Source: Micrasema longulum
Taxonomy: Eukaryota > Arthropoda > Insecta > Trichoptera > Brachycentridae
Length of the DNA: 64,000 bases
Assembly: GCA_022494885.1 (NCBI GenBank)
Contig: JAGVSM010001133.1
Location: 186,001 to 250,000, forward strand
Direction of reading: 5' to 3'
Part shown: positions 55,073 through 64,000 of the stretch, piece by piece
Numbering within the stretch: the stretch's first letter is position 1
Layout: each line of letters starts with the position of its first letter
The notes under the pieces: model-generated
The model's input: the letters and a program-made list of their open reading frames with translations, nothing else
What the model was told of the DNA's origin: nothing
Database searches by the model: none
Position numbers and translations under genes: made by a program

Positions 55073-55145
55073 GAGTTGTGGTTCCGTGGTAGTACTGCGA
55101 ACTCATTCGATGATTCGTTGTTCAAACCCAACAAGACCACAACTC
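55073..55145 (+). tRNA. tRNA-like fold or tRNA pseudogene
   Basis: A 73-base span has perfectly paired 10-base ends (GAGTTGTGGT and ACCACAACTC). Inside are a TGGTAGTACTG segment near an A box and TTGTTCAAACCCAACA, where GTTG and CAAC pair around a T-loop-like TTCAAACC. The D-loop would be too long and no convincing anticodon arm forms. It may be a decayed tRNA, a SINE head, or chance. Confidence 0.3.
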
Positions 55146-56250
55146 GACTTACATTTTCTTAGCACAATTTATTGACGATTTTCAGGAAAAAGTCTTTTTT
55201 TTTTTAAATTAGGGTAAATAAATAATGATTAATTAAATGTTTCCAAAAATTGATATCGACAGCTGTAAAATTTTATTCGGGATTCATGTTTAACCCATTT
55301 TTTAAGAAAACTTTAGCAAAACATTAAATTGATTGTATAATTCATTCAAATCTTAACCTCTGCTTTATGTGTGCGTAACAATATGTATTAATTTACTGTG
55401 CCTACTAAAACAGAATAAATTTGTATGTTTACTTGGTTCACCGACGGCACTAACCCATTGGCATTTTCAAACAGTTATAAAATATTCATATGCATTGTAC
55501 TTATTTTACTAGATATGAAATAGAAATTACACAATTATTGTTTATTAATTACAGAATATATTTTTTTTCATGTTTTACGTAGTATTTTTTTTTTCCTAAA
55601 TTATGTTTTCTTTATTGCGTCTAAAAATATATAATAATAAAATAAAACATATAAGTTTATACATACTTAAATTTATACATGCATAAATTATTGTAAAAAA
55701 ACATAGTAATATTAGTTGTTCAGCACAGAGATAAGTACTTAGCAGATATTGAGCTAAGAAACAAGCCACTGTCGTGGGCTATTTAGCACCTCTACATCGA
55801 CAAGTTCTTGGTAGCCCAACATCTGCACAAATACAAAATATACATGACAACATCACAGATCATGTTAATCCAAATTTTGTGTGGATATTAATAAAAAGCC
55901 TAATAATAATAATGATTTCTTGCAATAAAAAAAATTCCGTTGGTATATGTTTTTTAATGTAAATATTAGAAATTATATAAATAATTGTTTTCTATAAAAA
56001 ACAAACGTATGTATATAAAATGTGTAACCAATAAATCATATATTTTTTTAAACGCAAAAATATTGTAAATAAATAAATAAATATTCTATATATTGATAAC
56101 TTACGAACTTTGACAGGTGAAAGTGACATATAAAAAAATATTAGTTATAAAACAGCGCTAGTATAGACTTAGTTGAGCCGATGATTTGTTTGGATGTGTT
56201 TTAGCCAGAGTAACCATATGTTAGTAGATACTGGCTAATTTTGGTTTTGT
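55146..56250. other. No gene seen
   Basis: AT-rich with short ATTTT and TAAATA runs. Confidence 0.4.
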
Positions 56251-56257
56251 GCGGTTG

Positions 56258-56562
56258 CTATGCTTGAGGGGACATTTTTGGTTTAACTATATTGTTTGGC
56301 CGCGCGCTTCCCTTCGTTTTTTTAACGACTCGTGTTAAGCACGTTTTTTTAAATTGACAAATGTATTTTGCTATTTTCGCCGTTAAAATTATTTTAACTT
56401 TGCCTAAACTCGCACAACACCGCAAACATTTCGTCATCCATCGCCGTTCATCATCATTCGCCGCTTCCAGACGAAATTGTGTGCCTGCAGTATTCCTGAT
56501 GACCAATTTCCCTGACAGCGTTAGCTGATTGCCAACAAGGAAAATTACTCATCACCAGGTTA
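56258..56562 (+). promoter_or_regulatory. CpG-richer patch with a possible splice donor
   Basis: CpG dinucleotides cluster at 56285-56520 (GGCCGCGCGCTTCCCTTCG, CATCGCCGTTCATCATC). It ends with ATCACCAG|GTTAGT at 56558, a good donor. An untranslated first exon with its promoter is possible. A minus-strand open frame of 82 residues also covers it but has no known domain. Confidence 0.25.
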
Positions 56563-56691
56563 GTCAGTGTTATTACATGTTGATTTTCTCTGGTCCAAAT
56601 ATATCTTTAGTAAATTGTTGGCTGCATAATCCACTAGCTGACATTGTGAGTTTAGAGAAATTATTTTAATATTGTCCGCTAAATAACAATC

Positions 56692-56761
56692 ACTTGGTGT
56701 AACCTTTGCCTTTTAAATCAATATAAATATATTGATTTAAAAGGCAAAGGTTACACCAAGT
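56692..56761. repeat. 70 bp palindrome with perfect 34 bp arms
   Basis: The arm ACTTGGTGTAACCTTTGCCT, then TTTAAATCAATATA, is followed by AA and then its exact reverse complement up to CACCAAGT. No mismatch occurs in 34 pairs. It is not related by sequence to the other foldbacks here. Confidence 0.9.
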
Positions 56762-56814
56762 TTTGTAAACAATTGTATGGGATGCGAAACTTTTTGACTT
56801 TAAACGTAAGTTAA

Positions 56815-56965
56815 TTATTAGATATTACCACTTACTGATTTTTCTGGGTCTACAGGTTTCGAGAAGTACCCGTCTCATTGTCAGGACACCAATCAAACCA
56901 ACGTGCAATTTCACTATATACCTTCACTATGGTAACAGTTACATAAATATATTACAAAAACCAAT
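56815..56965 (-). mobile_element. Penelope-like end fragment
   Basis: The + strand reads ACCACTTACTGATTTTTCTG, TACAGGTTTCGAGAAGTACC and CGTCTCATTGTCAGGACACC, the family end in reverse (CTGACAATGAGACGGGTAC on the minus strand). Confidence 0.6.
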
Positions 56966-56999
56966 GAGCTGAAAGGAAACATGCCACCAGTAGTCAAAA

Positions 57000-58060
57000 T
57001 CAATGTCCACTGTTTTTTTTAAAGCTTGAATTTATGAAGAAAATAGTTGGATAAAACTGTTTTTAAAAAACTTTTTTACTTTTTCGAAACAAAAAAGCAA
57101 CGAGGGAATTCAGTGGCCCGGGAATTTGGATATAAGAAATGTTTCCTACACGCGTTAAAAATTAGAACATTTAATTGCGCGGCGAAGGTTCTCTTAAATG
57201 CATGAAAAATTTACGAAAATGATTTTAATAAAAATTAACTACTCAATGACATCACAAGATCTATGAAATCTACAAATGATACAGTTTTGTGATTGATTTC
57301 CGGTTTTCAGGAAGACAATCCATCAATCTGAACAACTTACAGAAGAGAACTATAAACGCCAGGCGTGGATTAATGAAACAATTTGAAAATTTTGAAAAAA
57401 TCGTAGCGACAATAACACGATACATAAAAATAACTGTTTTTTTCGCTAAGTTCGATTGTCGATTAACAAATGAAATAAAATTGTTTGCTCATTGTTTTCG
57501 CTTTCGTTTCGGCTCCATACAAATAACTTACGAAAGAAAACTTCAATGTTCGGATGGCAAGCCATCTCATGCTAGGCAAACTGTACGAAATGACAAACGT
57601 AAGTTTTCCTACATGAGCTTTTTAGCTTAGTATTTTTTCCGTGAGGCCTCCGATATTTTAATCCAAGTAAAACGTTGTTCGGTTTTGCTAATGGCATTCC
57701 GCGAATTCTTTGCTTCGTGAGGTTTTACGGATGCGGGATCAAAAGAATTTGTAAACATCGGCAATGAAGAAGAATTCCATCGTAACGTTTTCACATAAAA
57801 ATATTAGGAAAAGCTTTCCATTCTGAGATCATTACGAAAATTTCACTTATGTTTTCTACATAATGAAAAAAGAAACAGTGACCAGATAGTAATATTTTTT
57901 GTTGGAACACAACGGTATTTAACTCTTACGACTGTGGTAAATAATTTCTTTGCGGGCGGTGATGTAACATCGTGTTACCACTAGCAAAAGATGGAATATT
58001 CTATGGTTAAGAAATTTAAAAAAAAAGCATGAAGACATACTGATTAATTATTTCTATTTC
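57000..58060. other. No gene seen
   Basis: A 113-residue open frame on the + strand (57289-57630) has no domain I recognise. The composition of 57100-57800 is slightly less AT-rich and may be single-copy DNA. Confidence 0.35.
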
Positions 58061-58065
58061 ACAAC

Positions 58066-58285
58066 AATATTTTGAGTTTGTAAAAATTTTTGTAGACAAA
58101 GACTGAATTCAACTCCCCGGAGAGCTGTTTATATTAACATATTACAACAGAGATGAAGAACGTTTAAGAGAAGGTAATATAGAAGTCTAGGCATCTACAG
58201 GGATTATGATTTATCAATGGCTGGTTTGAATGGCCACTTTACACACTGTGTAACATTCACCATTCTGCCTATATTTGAACATCAA
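58066..58285 (-). repeat. Family A: X plus body 3' half
   Basis: X in reverse (ATTTTGAGTTTGTAAAAATT, GTAGACAAAGACTGAATTCA), then ATTACAACAGAGATGAAGAA, TCTAGGCATCTACAGGGATT and ACTGTGTAACATTCACC. It is followed head-on by the next unit at 58290. Confidence 0.75.
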
Positions 58286-58289
58286 TTTG

Positions 58290-58715
58290 TCTAAATGTTA
58301 ATATAAACAGCTCCCCAGAGAGTTTAATCCAGTCCTTGTCTACAAAAGTTTGGACAAACTCAAAATATTTTTGATAAATTACCTGGTCCATGAAGAAGTA
58401 ATAGAAATTGAAAAAATAACATTTTCAGGCGTTGCCTAGTATGTAGGTGAAATAATTCAATTAATGAATCTCACCCGCATAAATAAAGGTTTCAGCTCTT
58501 TAACTTCACAAACATCAACAGATGAAAGAATTGAAGGAATATAGATGTTCAAATAAGGGCAGAATGGTGAATGTTACACAGTGTGTAAATGGCCACTTAA
58601 ACCAGCCAATGACAGGTCATAAGCCCTGTAGATGCCTAGACTTCTTATTACCTTATCTTAAATGTTTTTCATCTCGTTGTTGTAATACGTTAATATTTCT
58701 ATTTCTATATTTCAT
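58290..58715 (+). repeat. Family A: X followed by a complete body
   Basis: CAGCTCCCCAGAGAGTTTAA, TTTGGACAAACTCAAAATAT, CCATGAAGAAGTAATAGAA, GGCGTTGCCTAGTATGTAGG, AAATAAAGGTTTCAGCTCTT, TGACAGGTCATAAGCCCTGT and TAATACGTTAAT. This is the longest single family A unit in the window, about 425 bp. Its body contains an ATG-led frame, MKELKEYRCSNKGRMVN..., also seen in the inverted copy at 62125. Confidence 0.82.
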
Positions 58716-59139
58716 AAAAATAAACATATAATTTACTCTCTTTCCAGCAACATATATTTCACTAATACGCCGGTAGTCTTACATGCGTGCGTCCCTCATG
58801 ACGTTCAATAACCGACTAAATCGGTATCACACAAACATCGGCCATAGAACAGCGTCTCTATCTTCCTTGTTATAAGTGATCTCACCGTGCTCTCTCTTAT
58901 ACAGATTAACTTTATTGCTGTATTGGCGTCACATTTATTCTTCGCGTAGCAAAGATTAATATTTTTTTGTATTAAAATTCAGCATAGTTTTACAAATTTT
59001 ATTTTCTAAATCCAGTTTGAAATTGTCCACTTAATGATTGCAAAAAAAACAACTTCGTTATTTGAAAAAAAAATAGAGAGATATACCAAGTCTTGTATTG
59101 TATGTAGACTAGTGTGACACCACAGACACACAAGACTTA
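58716..59139. other. No gene seen
   Basis: AT-rich with a moderately GC patch at 58770-58900; nothing supported. Confidence 0.4.
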
Positions 59140-59400
59140 ACAATTTATCGTCTTTTCTATGCTTACCGGTTTCGAGACGTACCCGTGTTTTCATCAAGGC
59201 ACTTATTATACTAACACTTAGATACTTTTTTTTTTAAATTGAGGGGAGAGTAGGAGGACCATGAATTCACTAGTCATGAGGTGACCATTATACTGGGAAA
59301 TCGTATAATGGGCTTTATTGAAAAGTTATGATTATTTATTTTTCAGGGCTTTCTAAATTTGAAATTTTTACGTATTATTTAATTTGTTTTCATTATTACT
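59140..59400 (-). mobile_element. Penelope-like 3' end
   Basis: The + strand reads TATGCTTACCGGTTTCGAGA, CGTACCCGTGTTTTCATCAA and GGCACTTATTATACTAACA, then a coding remnant in reverse around 59300-59370 (minus FRKP, stop, KINNHNFSIKPIIRF), parallel to the C-terminal stretch at 41616. Confidence 0.55.
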
Positions 59401-59990
59401 TGTAATATTTTTTTAAAAATGCATTCGGTTTTATTCCACTTTTATTATAAAATTTCACCAGCGAACAGATTTTGTCGTGACCAACATCGGTGGGCTGATC
59501 GTGTCGGTCACGACGAATCCCGGTTATTGGCGAAAATTGTGCAAAGTGCGTTCCTTGCATGGAGCTTATAGCACTTACAAATTGTCAACAGTGAACTATG
59601 TATGTATTATATAAACGTAGTTACGCAGAAAGGTCAGTTATAGAAATGTGAAACTGAGATAATACTTTCGTGAAAAGAATGAGAAATGTTTTTGACTTTG
59701 ACAAATTATACATATTAAATACATGAGTTTTTTTTTCTGTATTACAAAATCTTAGTATGTATTTTACAAGTTTATTTGTTTTTTTCAAAGTACCGTAAGA
59801 TTTTTCTAGTTCTGTGGGTGTTTTCTGCAAAGTAACACTTTGAGTACCGGCCGAATACACATAGAATTTACCCTGTGCCCGGCCCATTTTTGTGAAATTT
59901 CATGCTCTGTGATGGGTTACTTAAACGTGTCATAATTATGAAAATACTAAATTTAATCAATTGTAACTTCTCATATTTATTTGAAATAAT
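59401..59990. other. No gene seen
   Basis: A CpG-containing patch near 59470-59560 (GACCAACATCGGTGGGCTGA) has no supported feature. Confidence 0.35.
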
Positions 59991-59994
59991 TAAA

Positions 59995-60113
59995 TAAGTA
60001 ATTTTTGTATTGAAGTTTTGCCAACATTGACCTTTATGGAGAGCCACATTGCAATGTTCGCACATATACAGGGCCTCACCCCTTTTTTTGTGCTTTGTAT
60101 CCCTATTAAACAC
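59995..60113 (-). pseudogene. piggyBac-type transposase C-terminal cysteine-rich remnant
   Basis: The minus strand reads FNRDTKHKKRGEALYMCEHC, then NVALHKGQCWQNFNTKITY. PiggyBac-family transposases end in a cysteine-rich domain whose second half has the pattern RYxCxxCxVxLCxxxCFxxYHT. Here YMCEHC, VALH and GQCWQNFNT fit it, with one Cys changed to His. The first half of the domain and the whole DDD core are missing. The unusual inverted repeats at 60092-60285 lie just upstream. Confidence 0.5.
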
Positions 60114-60285
60114 GTGATTATAAAAACCACCAGCAGCGAAAAAATACTAATTAAAGTCACAAGATGTCAATAAAATGCAGCAAAATGCTTTTTTAGACAG
60201 CTGGTAAACCACGTGAAAACACGGGACTGGGACACAACGCGTGGTTATAAAATCACGTGTTTACACGACTCCGGGATACAAAGTG
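60092..60285. repeat. Inverted repeat pair with CACGTG sites
   Basis: CTTTGTATCCCTATTAAACA, then CGTGATTATAAAAACCAC (60094-60132), mirrors GTGGTTATAAAATCACGTGT, then GACTCCGGGATACAAAG (60241-60284). CACGTG appears in both arms and again at about 60210. It resembles the ends of a short MITE-like element, and one arm overlaps the piggyBac-like coding remnant. Confidence 0.6.
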
Positions 60286-60289
60286 TTAA

Positions 60290-60997
60290 AAAAGTCATTT
60301 TTGTGATTGACACTATTTTCAGAAGGTGATTAATACAGATGTATGAAAACGATCTGGCTGTTTATAGCAGAACATAGAATTGACCTTACTGCACCCAATA
60401 AGATCAATATCTCACTTTTTCAAAATTGTGAACTTGCTGCTTTCTGCATAACTCACGTTCATATAATCATCTCTTATACAAAAAAAAAACAAATAGTAAA
60501 TGAGCATAACAATAAACTTTTAACATATTCAAACATGGGTAGAAAAAATAAGCTGTTAAAAAAGAAGTTTTTATATTTATTTTACACCCGTTTCTCTCAA
60601 ATGAATTTTTTATATATTTGTTCTACGGTTCTCGATATTTTGTCATTTTCGGAGATCCTGATAGACAAAATGTTTAATTAAAAATGATTTAATACACTTG
60701 AAAATGATGAGTTGTTGCCGAGGTGTTGATTAATTAAGCGCAATTTGCGCTAAAAATGCAACTCAATTTAATTTACTCGTACGCCGATGTTTCATATTGA
60801 ATTATTTTATTTTAAAATCCACTGAATTTCGGAGTATTTGTTTGTAATCAAGTAACAGGATCTTTTTTCTTATTTTTTAGACTTATCTGGTTTACCCACA
60901 AAGCTTACTGCCAAATGAACCCTTTTCAAAGGTAAAATCCACAGTGACATGTTATTTTATGTAACCAGGTATACTTGTACACATACACGTGTAGCCA
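60290..60997. other. No gene seen
   Basis: A 112-residue open frame (60343-60681) is low in information and has no domain I recognise. Confidence 0.4.
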
Positions 60998-61377
60998 ATG
61001 CGTAGTGACCGACGAGATTTTTAGTCAAAACCGAATTTTGGCTTCGGTTTTGTTTCGGCCAAAACCGAAACTAATTTAAATAAGTTAAAAGTCACTCCAA
61101 AACACCCAAAATTAGGCGCTTTGATTGTTAAACCTTACGAGCTCATTAACAAAAGAGTTAAATAAAATACTCAAAGAAATTAAATGAATATATTTAATAA
61201 GTATTTTTTTTTACGCGCTTTTTGACTAGTTGTTATGTTATACATAATATAACTTATAACTTATATGTAACAGTTATTCAATGTACGCTATAAGAACTTT
61301 TACTTGTTAACTACGAGATGAACCTGGCAATGCTTTGCTATTGATAGATTTGAGTACATACCCGTATATGGGTATGC

Positions 61378-61745
61378 TTGGGACCAACAGTTTACAACTT
61401 AGAAGGGATGGGTCTTACACTGACCCATTTTTTCAGACTGTTTAGGGGTTTCATCGATAACTCGGCCATTTTAGAGAGTATCAATTTTTATGTTCCTGTT
61501 GGCTATCTCCGACAGCGTCAGCACACACTGTTTTGCCTCGTGGTTTCCAGAACCAACCTGCTTCTAGTCATGCAGCTGAACATGATCACTTTGGAGATCG
61601 ACATCTTTGATACTAGTGAAACTATGTTTAAGAGGCAAATACTCTTGCTATTAGAGAGTATTATACCTTAATAATGTCGAACCATTGCTCAAGGGTTCTT
61701 GGTGTGATATAAAGTTCCAATTTAACGTCTTAAATCCTTTGTTAT
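61378..61745 (+). mobile_element. LINE C-terminal region, nested in the hAT-like element
   Basis: The frame 61378-61671 reads HFFRLFRGFIDNSAILESIN, FYVPVGYLRQRQHTLFC, LVVSRTNLLLVMQLNM and ITLEIDIFDTSETMFKRQIL. It is a jockey-type C-terminus, the same family as 11990. The 3' end has AATAAATAATTTGAATTTG, then AATAAAG. Confidence 0.7.
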
Positions 61746-61904
61746 TTGCTATGTTACTTTGTGAATAAATAATTTGAATTTGAATAAAGATTAAATGAAC
61801 TCAATTGAATGTTTGATATCATTTATTGTATTTGGTTCAAAATATGTACGTACACATAATTATGTTTGTAATTCGGTTAACATAAATTATGTTTTGCTGT
61901 CACT

Positions 61905-62090
61905 GTCTTACAGATATCTCTCCGATACTGTGCGAAAAAGACAACTGCATGTCAGACTTTTTGTTGGAATAGACAAAATAGACATTTCGTCGTCCCGTTT
62001 TCCGCACCTCAAAGCTAATCCTTATTTGTTATTTTTTTAGACAGAGTATCAGAATAATTTTCTGTATCGGTACGTTTTGTGTTTTTCTAA
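61905..62090. repeat. Dispersed repeat shared with 33795-33905
   Basis: CGTTTTCCGCACCTCAAAGC, TTTTTTAGACAGAGTATCAG and AATAATTTTCTGTATCGG correspond to about 33818-33890. The class is unknown. Confidence 0.5.
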
Positions 62091-62124
62091 AATAGTTATA
62101 TTTGTTTGAAATGTAATGTTTAGT

Positions 62125-62285
62125 AGCTTGACCTGTCAATGACCTGTCAATGGCTGGTTTAAGTGGCCACTTTGCACACTGTGTTATATTCACCATTCTA
62201 CCCATATTTAAACATATATATTCCTTCAATTCTTTCATCTGTTGATGTTTCTGAACTAAAGCTTTTTAATTTCACAAACTTGCAA
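62125..62285 (-). repeat. Family A body fragment
   Basis: CCTGTCAATGGCTGGTTTAA, GTGGCCACTTTGCACACTG, ATATTCACCATTCTACCC and CTTCAATTCTTTCATCTGTT. Its reverse includes the frame MKELKEYICLNMGRMVN, similar to the frame in the copy at 58290. Confidence 0.72.
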
Positions 62286-62652
62286 GCACAAACTTGAAGC
62301 AGGCAAGAGTGTAAATCTGAGTCAAGTATAATTGATAAGATTAAGAAAGGGTCTCAGAGATGGTTTGGTCACGTAGAACGAATGGACGAAGAAAGAATGG
62401 TAAAACAAGTATATATGGCAAAAGTAAACGGCAACGTGAGACGAGGACGACCAAGGAAGACGTGCCATGGTCAGATAAACCAAAATCTTAAGTCTGGTCA
62501 TGGCAAAAGCAGACAGAACCGAAGGGCATGTATAACAAGATGTATGAATGTGGAAGAAGCTAGGAATGTATGTCAGGATCAACGTGTGTGGCGGTCCATT
62601 CTCTCTGCCTACCCCTACGGGAAAATGGCGTGATGGTAGTAGTAGTAGTAGA
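62286..62652 (+). mobile_element. RTE-like LINE 3' end, (TAG)n-tail subfamily
   Basis: The + strand reads CKSESSIID-like and LRWFGHVERM in one frame, then DEERMVKQVYMAKVNG, NVRRGRPRKTCHGQINQNLK and RRACITRCMNVEEARNVC in the next. It ends GGGAAAATGGCGTGATGG, then (TAG)n at 62637-62650. The tail is followed at once by SINE-1. Frames remain nearly intact, so this is a rather young copy. Confidence 0.85.
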
Positions 62653-62842
62653 AACGGCGGCCTCCGTGGTGTAGTGTTCAAGACGCTTGATTCACGCACG
62701 GAAGGTTCCGGGTTCGATTCCGGTGAGAACACAGAAATTAAAATGTGATTTTTCTTAAGCCTGGGTGCTCTGTAATGTAATTCACCACTTAATTAGGCCT
62801 CCTGGCCTGTTGTGGTGCAAAAAAAATGTAAAAAAAAAAAAA
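62653..62842 (+). repeat. SINE-1 copy (tRNA-derived) with A-rich tail
   Basis: Head GGCGGCCTCCGTGGTGTAGT (A box TGGTGTAGTGT at 62667) and GGTTCGATTCCGGTGAG (B box at 62711). Body TTCTTAAGCCTGGGTGCTCT, AATGTAATTCACCACTT and GGCCTGTTGTGGTGC, then an A-rich tail to about 62842. It inserted right behind the (TAG)n tail of the LINE. Confidence 0.85.
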
Positions 62843-62950
62843 AGATTCGGCCATATTTCGCCCGAAACCGTGGCCGAAACTCGTTTTACTGGCCGAAACT
62901 GGCTGAAACCGAAATCGAAACCAAAACTTCAGTCGGTCACCACTAATGCG

Positions 62951-64000
62951 TATATAACGCTTAAACCAAATATACAAATCTAAATATTTTGTTCGTATTT
63001 TGTATTTACATACACCCATTAGGTAAACGAAAACGAATACAATAAAATAGCTTTTTATGAATACGAGCACAACGTGGCTTAAGGTAAATGATATACTCAT
63101 GTTTAAGTTGTCGAAAATATTTCGTCATTAATTTTGATTCAGAAATTCTACATTTTAATGTTAGCTATTTTTTTTTTCAATCGTCCGCAAAAATTCAGAG
63201 TACTTAATTTTGCCTCAAAATTAAATTTCGAGAGAGAAGAAAAAAAATATTTTGCAAATTCGCATCAGTTACTGCAGACAAAAATAGGCCAGAACTAGTT
63301 GAAATGCAGTATTTAAACTTGATGCTTTACAAAAAGGTGGTTTTCGTAATGATAACAGCCAAAAATGCATTTTTTTATAAACTTTACAGCATTTAAGTTG
63401 GTTTTTGCAGAAAACTGATAGCAGTTACTTCTTTTGAGGATACGCAATTTGAATTCAAACGTACGTATGACTGAAATATAATGTAAAAAATAAAATAATA
63501 AAAAAAACACGTGGCGTTCATTATTTGAAAATATTCGGCATAATCAAGCAAAAAAACATTATTTTAAAAACGGCATTTCAGTAAGTATTTTACAACTAAT
63601 GCTTAAGATAAAAATTTTATGTTTCTGCATGGGTAGGTATTTAATTTACAACCTTCCAGTTATCGTTGCGATACTTAAATGCTGATTTTGAATCAATAAA
63701 TAACTGAAAAACGACAAAATGTGAGTTACGATGGTTAAGCCACATTTGATTCAATTTATGTAAAATAATTTTAAAAAAACAAAATGTTAAGTAAAAAGAA
63801 CTCGAAATAATTTTTAAAAAATATCTTGGTACAGGAATTTGTTCTGGCAAATTGAGTAGTATTTATTAGATTCCTCGGAACCTGATAAAATTATATTTTT
63901 TTAGGAAACCAATATTATATTATTAGTTTTGTGATTTACTGATTCAGAGCCATTGTAGATCCTGTAAGCCGATATGGAAGCAAAAAGCGAAGGACGTAAT
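62951..64000. other. No gene seen
   Basis: AT-rich with no recognised element. The window ends in unassigned sequence. Confidence 0.45.

Larger units (their letters stand above)
60998..62950. mobile_element. hAT-like DNA element (about 1.94 kb) with nested insertions
   Basis: The left end at 61003 reads TAGTGACCGACGAGATTTTT, and the right end at 62945 reads AGTCGGTCACCACTA. These are inverted, with a 3-base difference (TAGTG-ACCGAC against TAGTGGTGACCGAC). ATGCG flanks it at 60998-61002 and 62946-62950. Near both ends the repeats CGGTTTTG, CGGCC and GGCCGAAAC cluster, typical of hAT-like ends. No transposase was found. It contains a LINE (61378), an A-type fragment (62125), an RTE-like LINE end (62286) and a SINE (62653). 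Confidence 0.6.

Noticed and set aside
56692..56761. Ordinary pre-miRNA hairpin
   Set aside because: Perfect 34 bp pairing with a 2-base loop is unlike a miRNA precursor.
57289..57630. 113-residue open frame on the + strand
   Set aside because: No recognisable motif, no good start context, no splice or promoter signals.
60343..60681. 112-residue open frame on the + strand
   Set aside because: Rich in Lys, Asn, Phe and Ile as expected from AT-rich DNA; no domain seen.
62655..62727. Functional tRNA gene
   Set aside because: A and B boxes are good, but the acceptor arms do not pair properly and SINE body sequence follows; the same head recurs at 48373.

Overview
This window looks like arthropod, probably insect, nuclear DNA. 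It is very AT-rich and has no compact operons or dense open reading frames. It is packed with decayed copies of eukaryotic transposon classes: non-LTR retrotransposons, Penelope-like elements, tRNA-derived SINEs, P-like, piggyBac-like and hAT-like DNA transposons, and many short non-autonomous repeats. Two repeat families recur throughout. One is a modular repeat, called family A here, with about twenty full or partial copies. The other is a non-LTR element whose 3' ends carry either a (GTT)n or a (TAG)n tail. The sequence does not allow a genus call.

The only stretch that looks like a host protein gene is a short first coding exon on the + strand at 3732-3794. It encodes 21 residues (MADPTKLTSEE...REQFSQ), ends in phase 0 at CAG|GTTTGT, and follows a CpG-rich, promoter-like stretch from about 3420. 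The peptide resembles the start of an EF-hand protein; plastin/fimbrin is my best guess. If this is right, much of the window may be its first intron. I found no second exon.

Region 1-9 kb: a truncated LINE reverse transcriptase with a family A insertion, two opposed copies of a CR1/L2-like LINE 3' end, the candidate exon, a nested cluster of family A and another terminal-inverted-repeat element, and an 805 bp P-like element with a perfect 8 bp target duplication. Region 9-21 kb: LINE ends, a TIR element whose ends start in GGGCC, a near-perfect Penelope-like foldback with a 14 bp target duplication, a second and third P-like copy, a 370 bp palindrome carrying TGACGTCA sites, and a GC-rich candidate DNA element. 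Region 21-31 kb: LINE ends, a GGGCC element split by a TTAA-flanked insertion, and a cluster of family A copies. Region 31-46 kb: long unassigned stretches, the best (GTT)n-tail LINE copy at 34.6-35.6 kb, a family A foldback, a Penelope-like element with a recognisable C-terminal coding remnant, and two LINEs involved in nested insertions. Region 46-64 kb: SINEs, more Penelope-like ends, a 70 bp perfect-arm palindrome, and a hAT-like element at 61.0-62.9 kb that holds at least four later insertions.

No transposon copy here looks intact or autonomous. The main value of the window is its layered insertion history and the unusual structures of three families: P-like elements with a THAP remnant, Penelope-like ends with a hammerhead-like core, and family A with both direct and inverted junctions. 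All family names are inferred from motifs read by eye; no database search was run.
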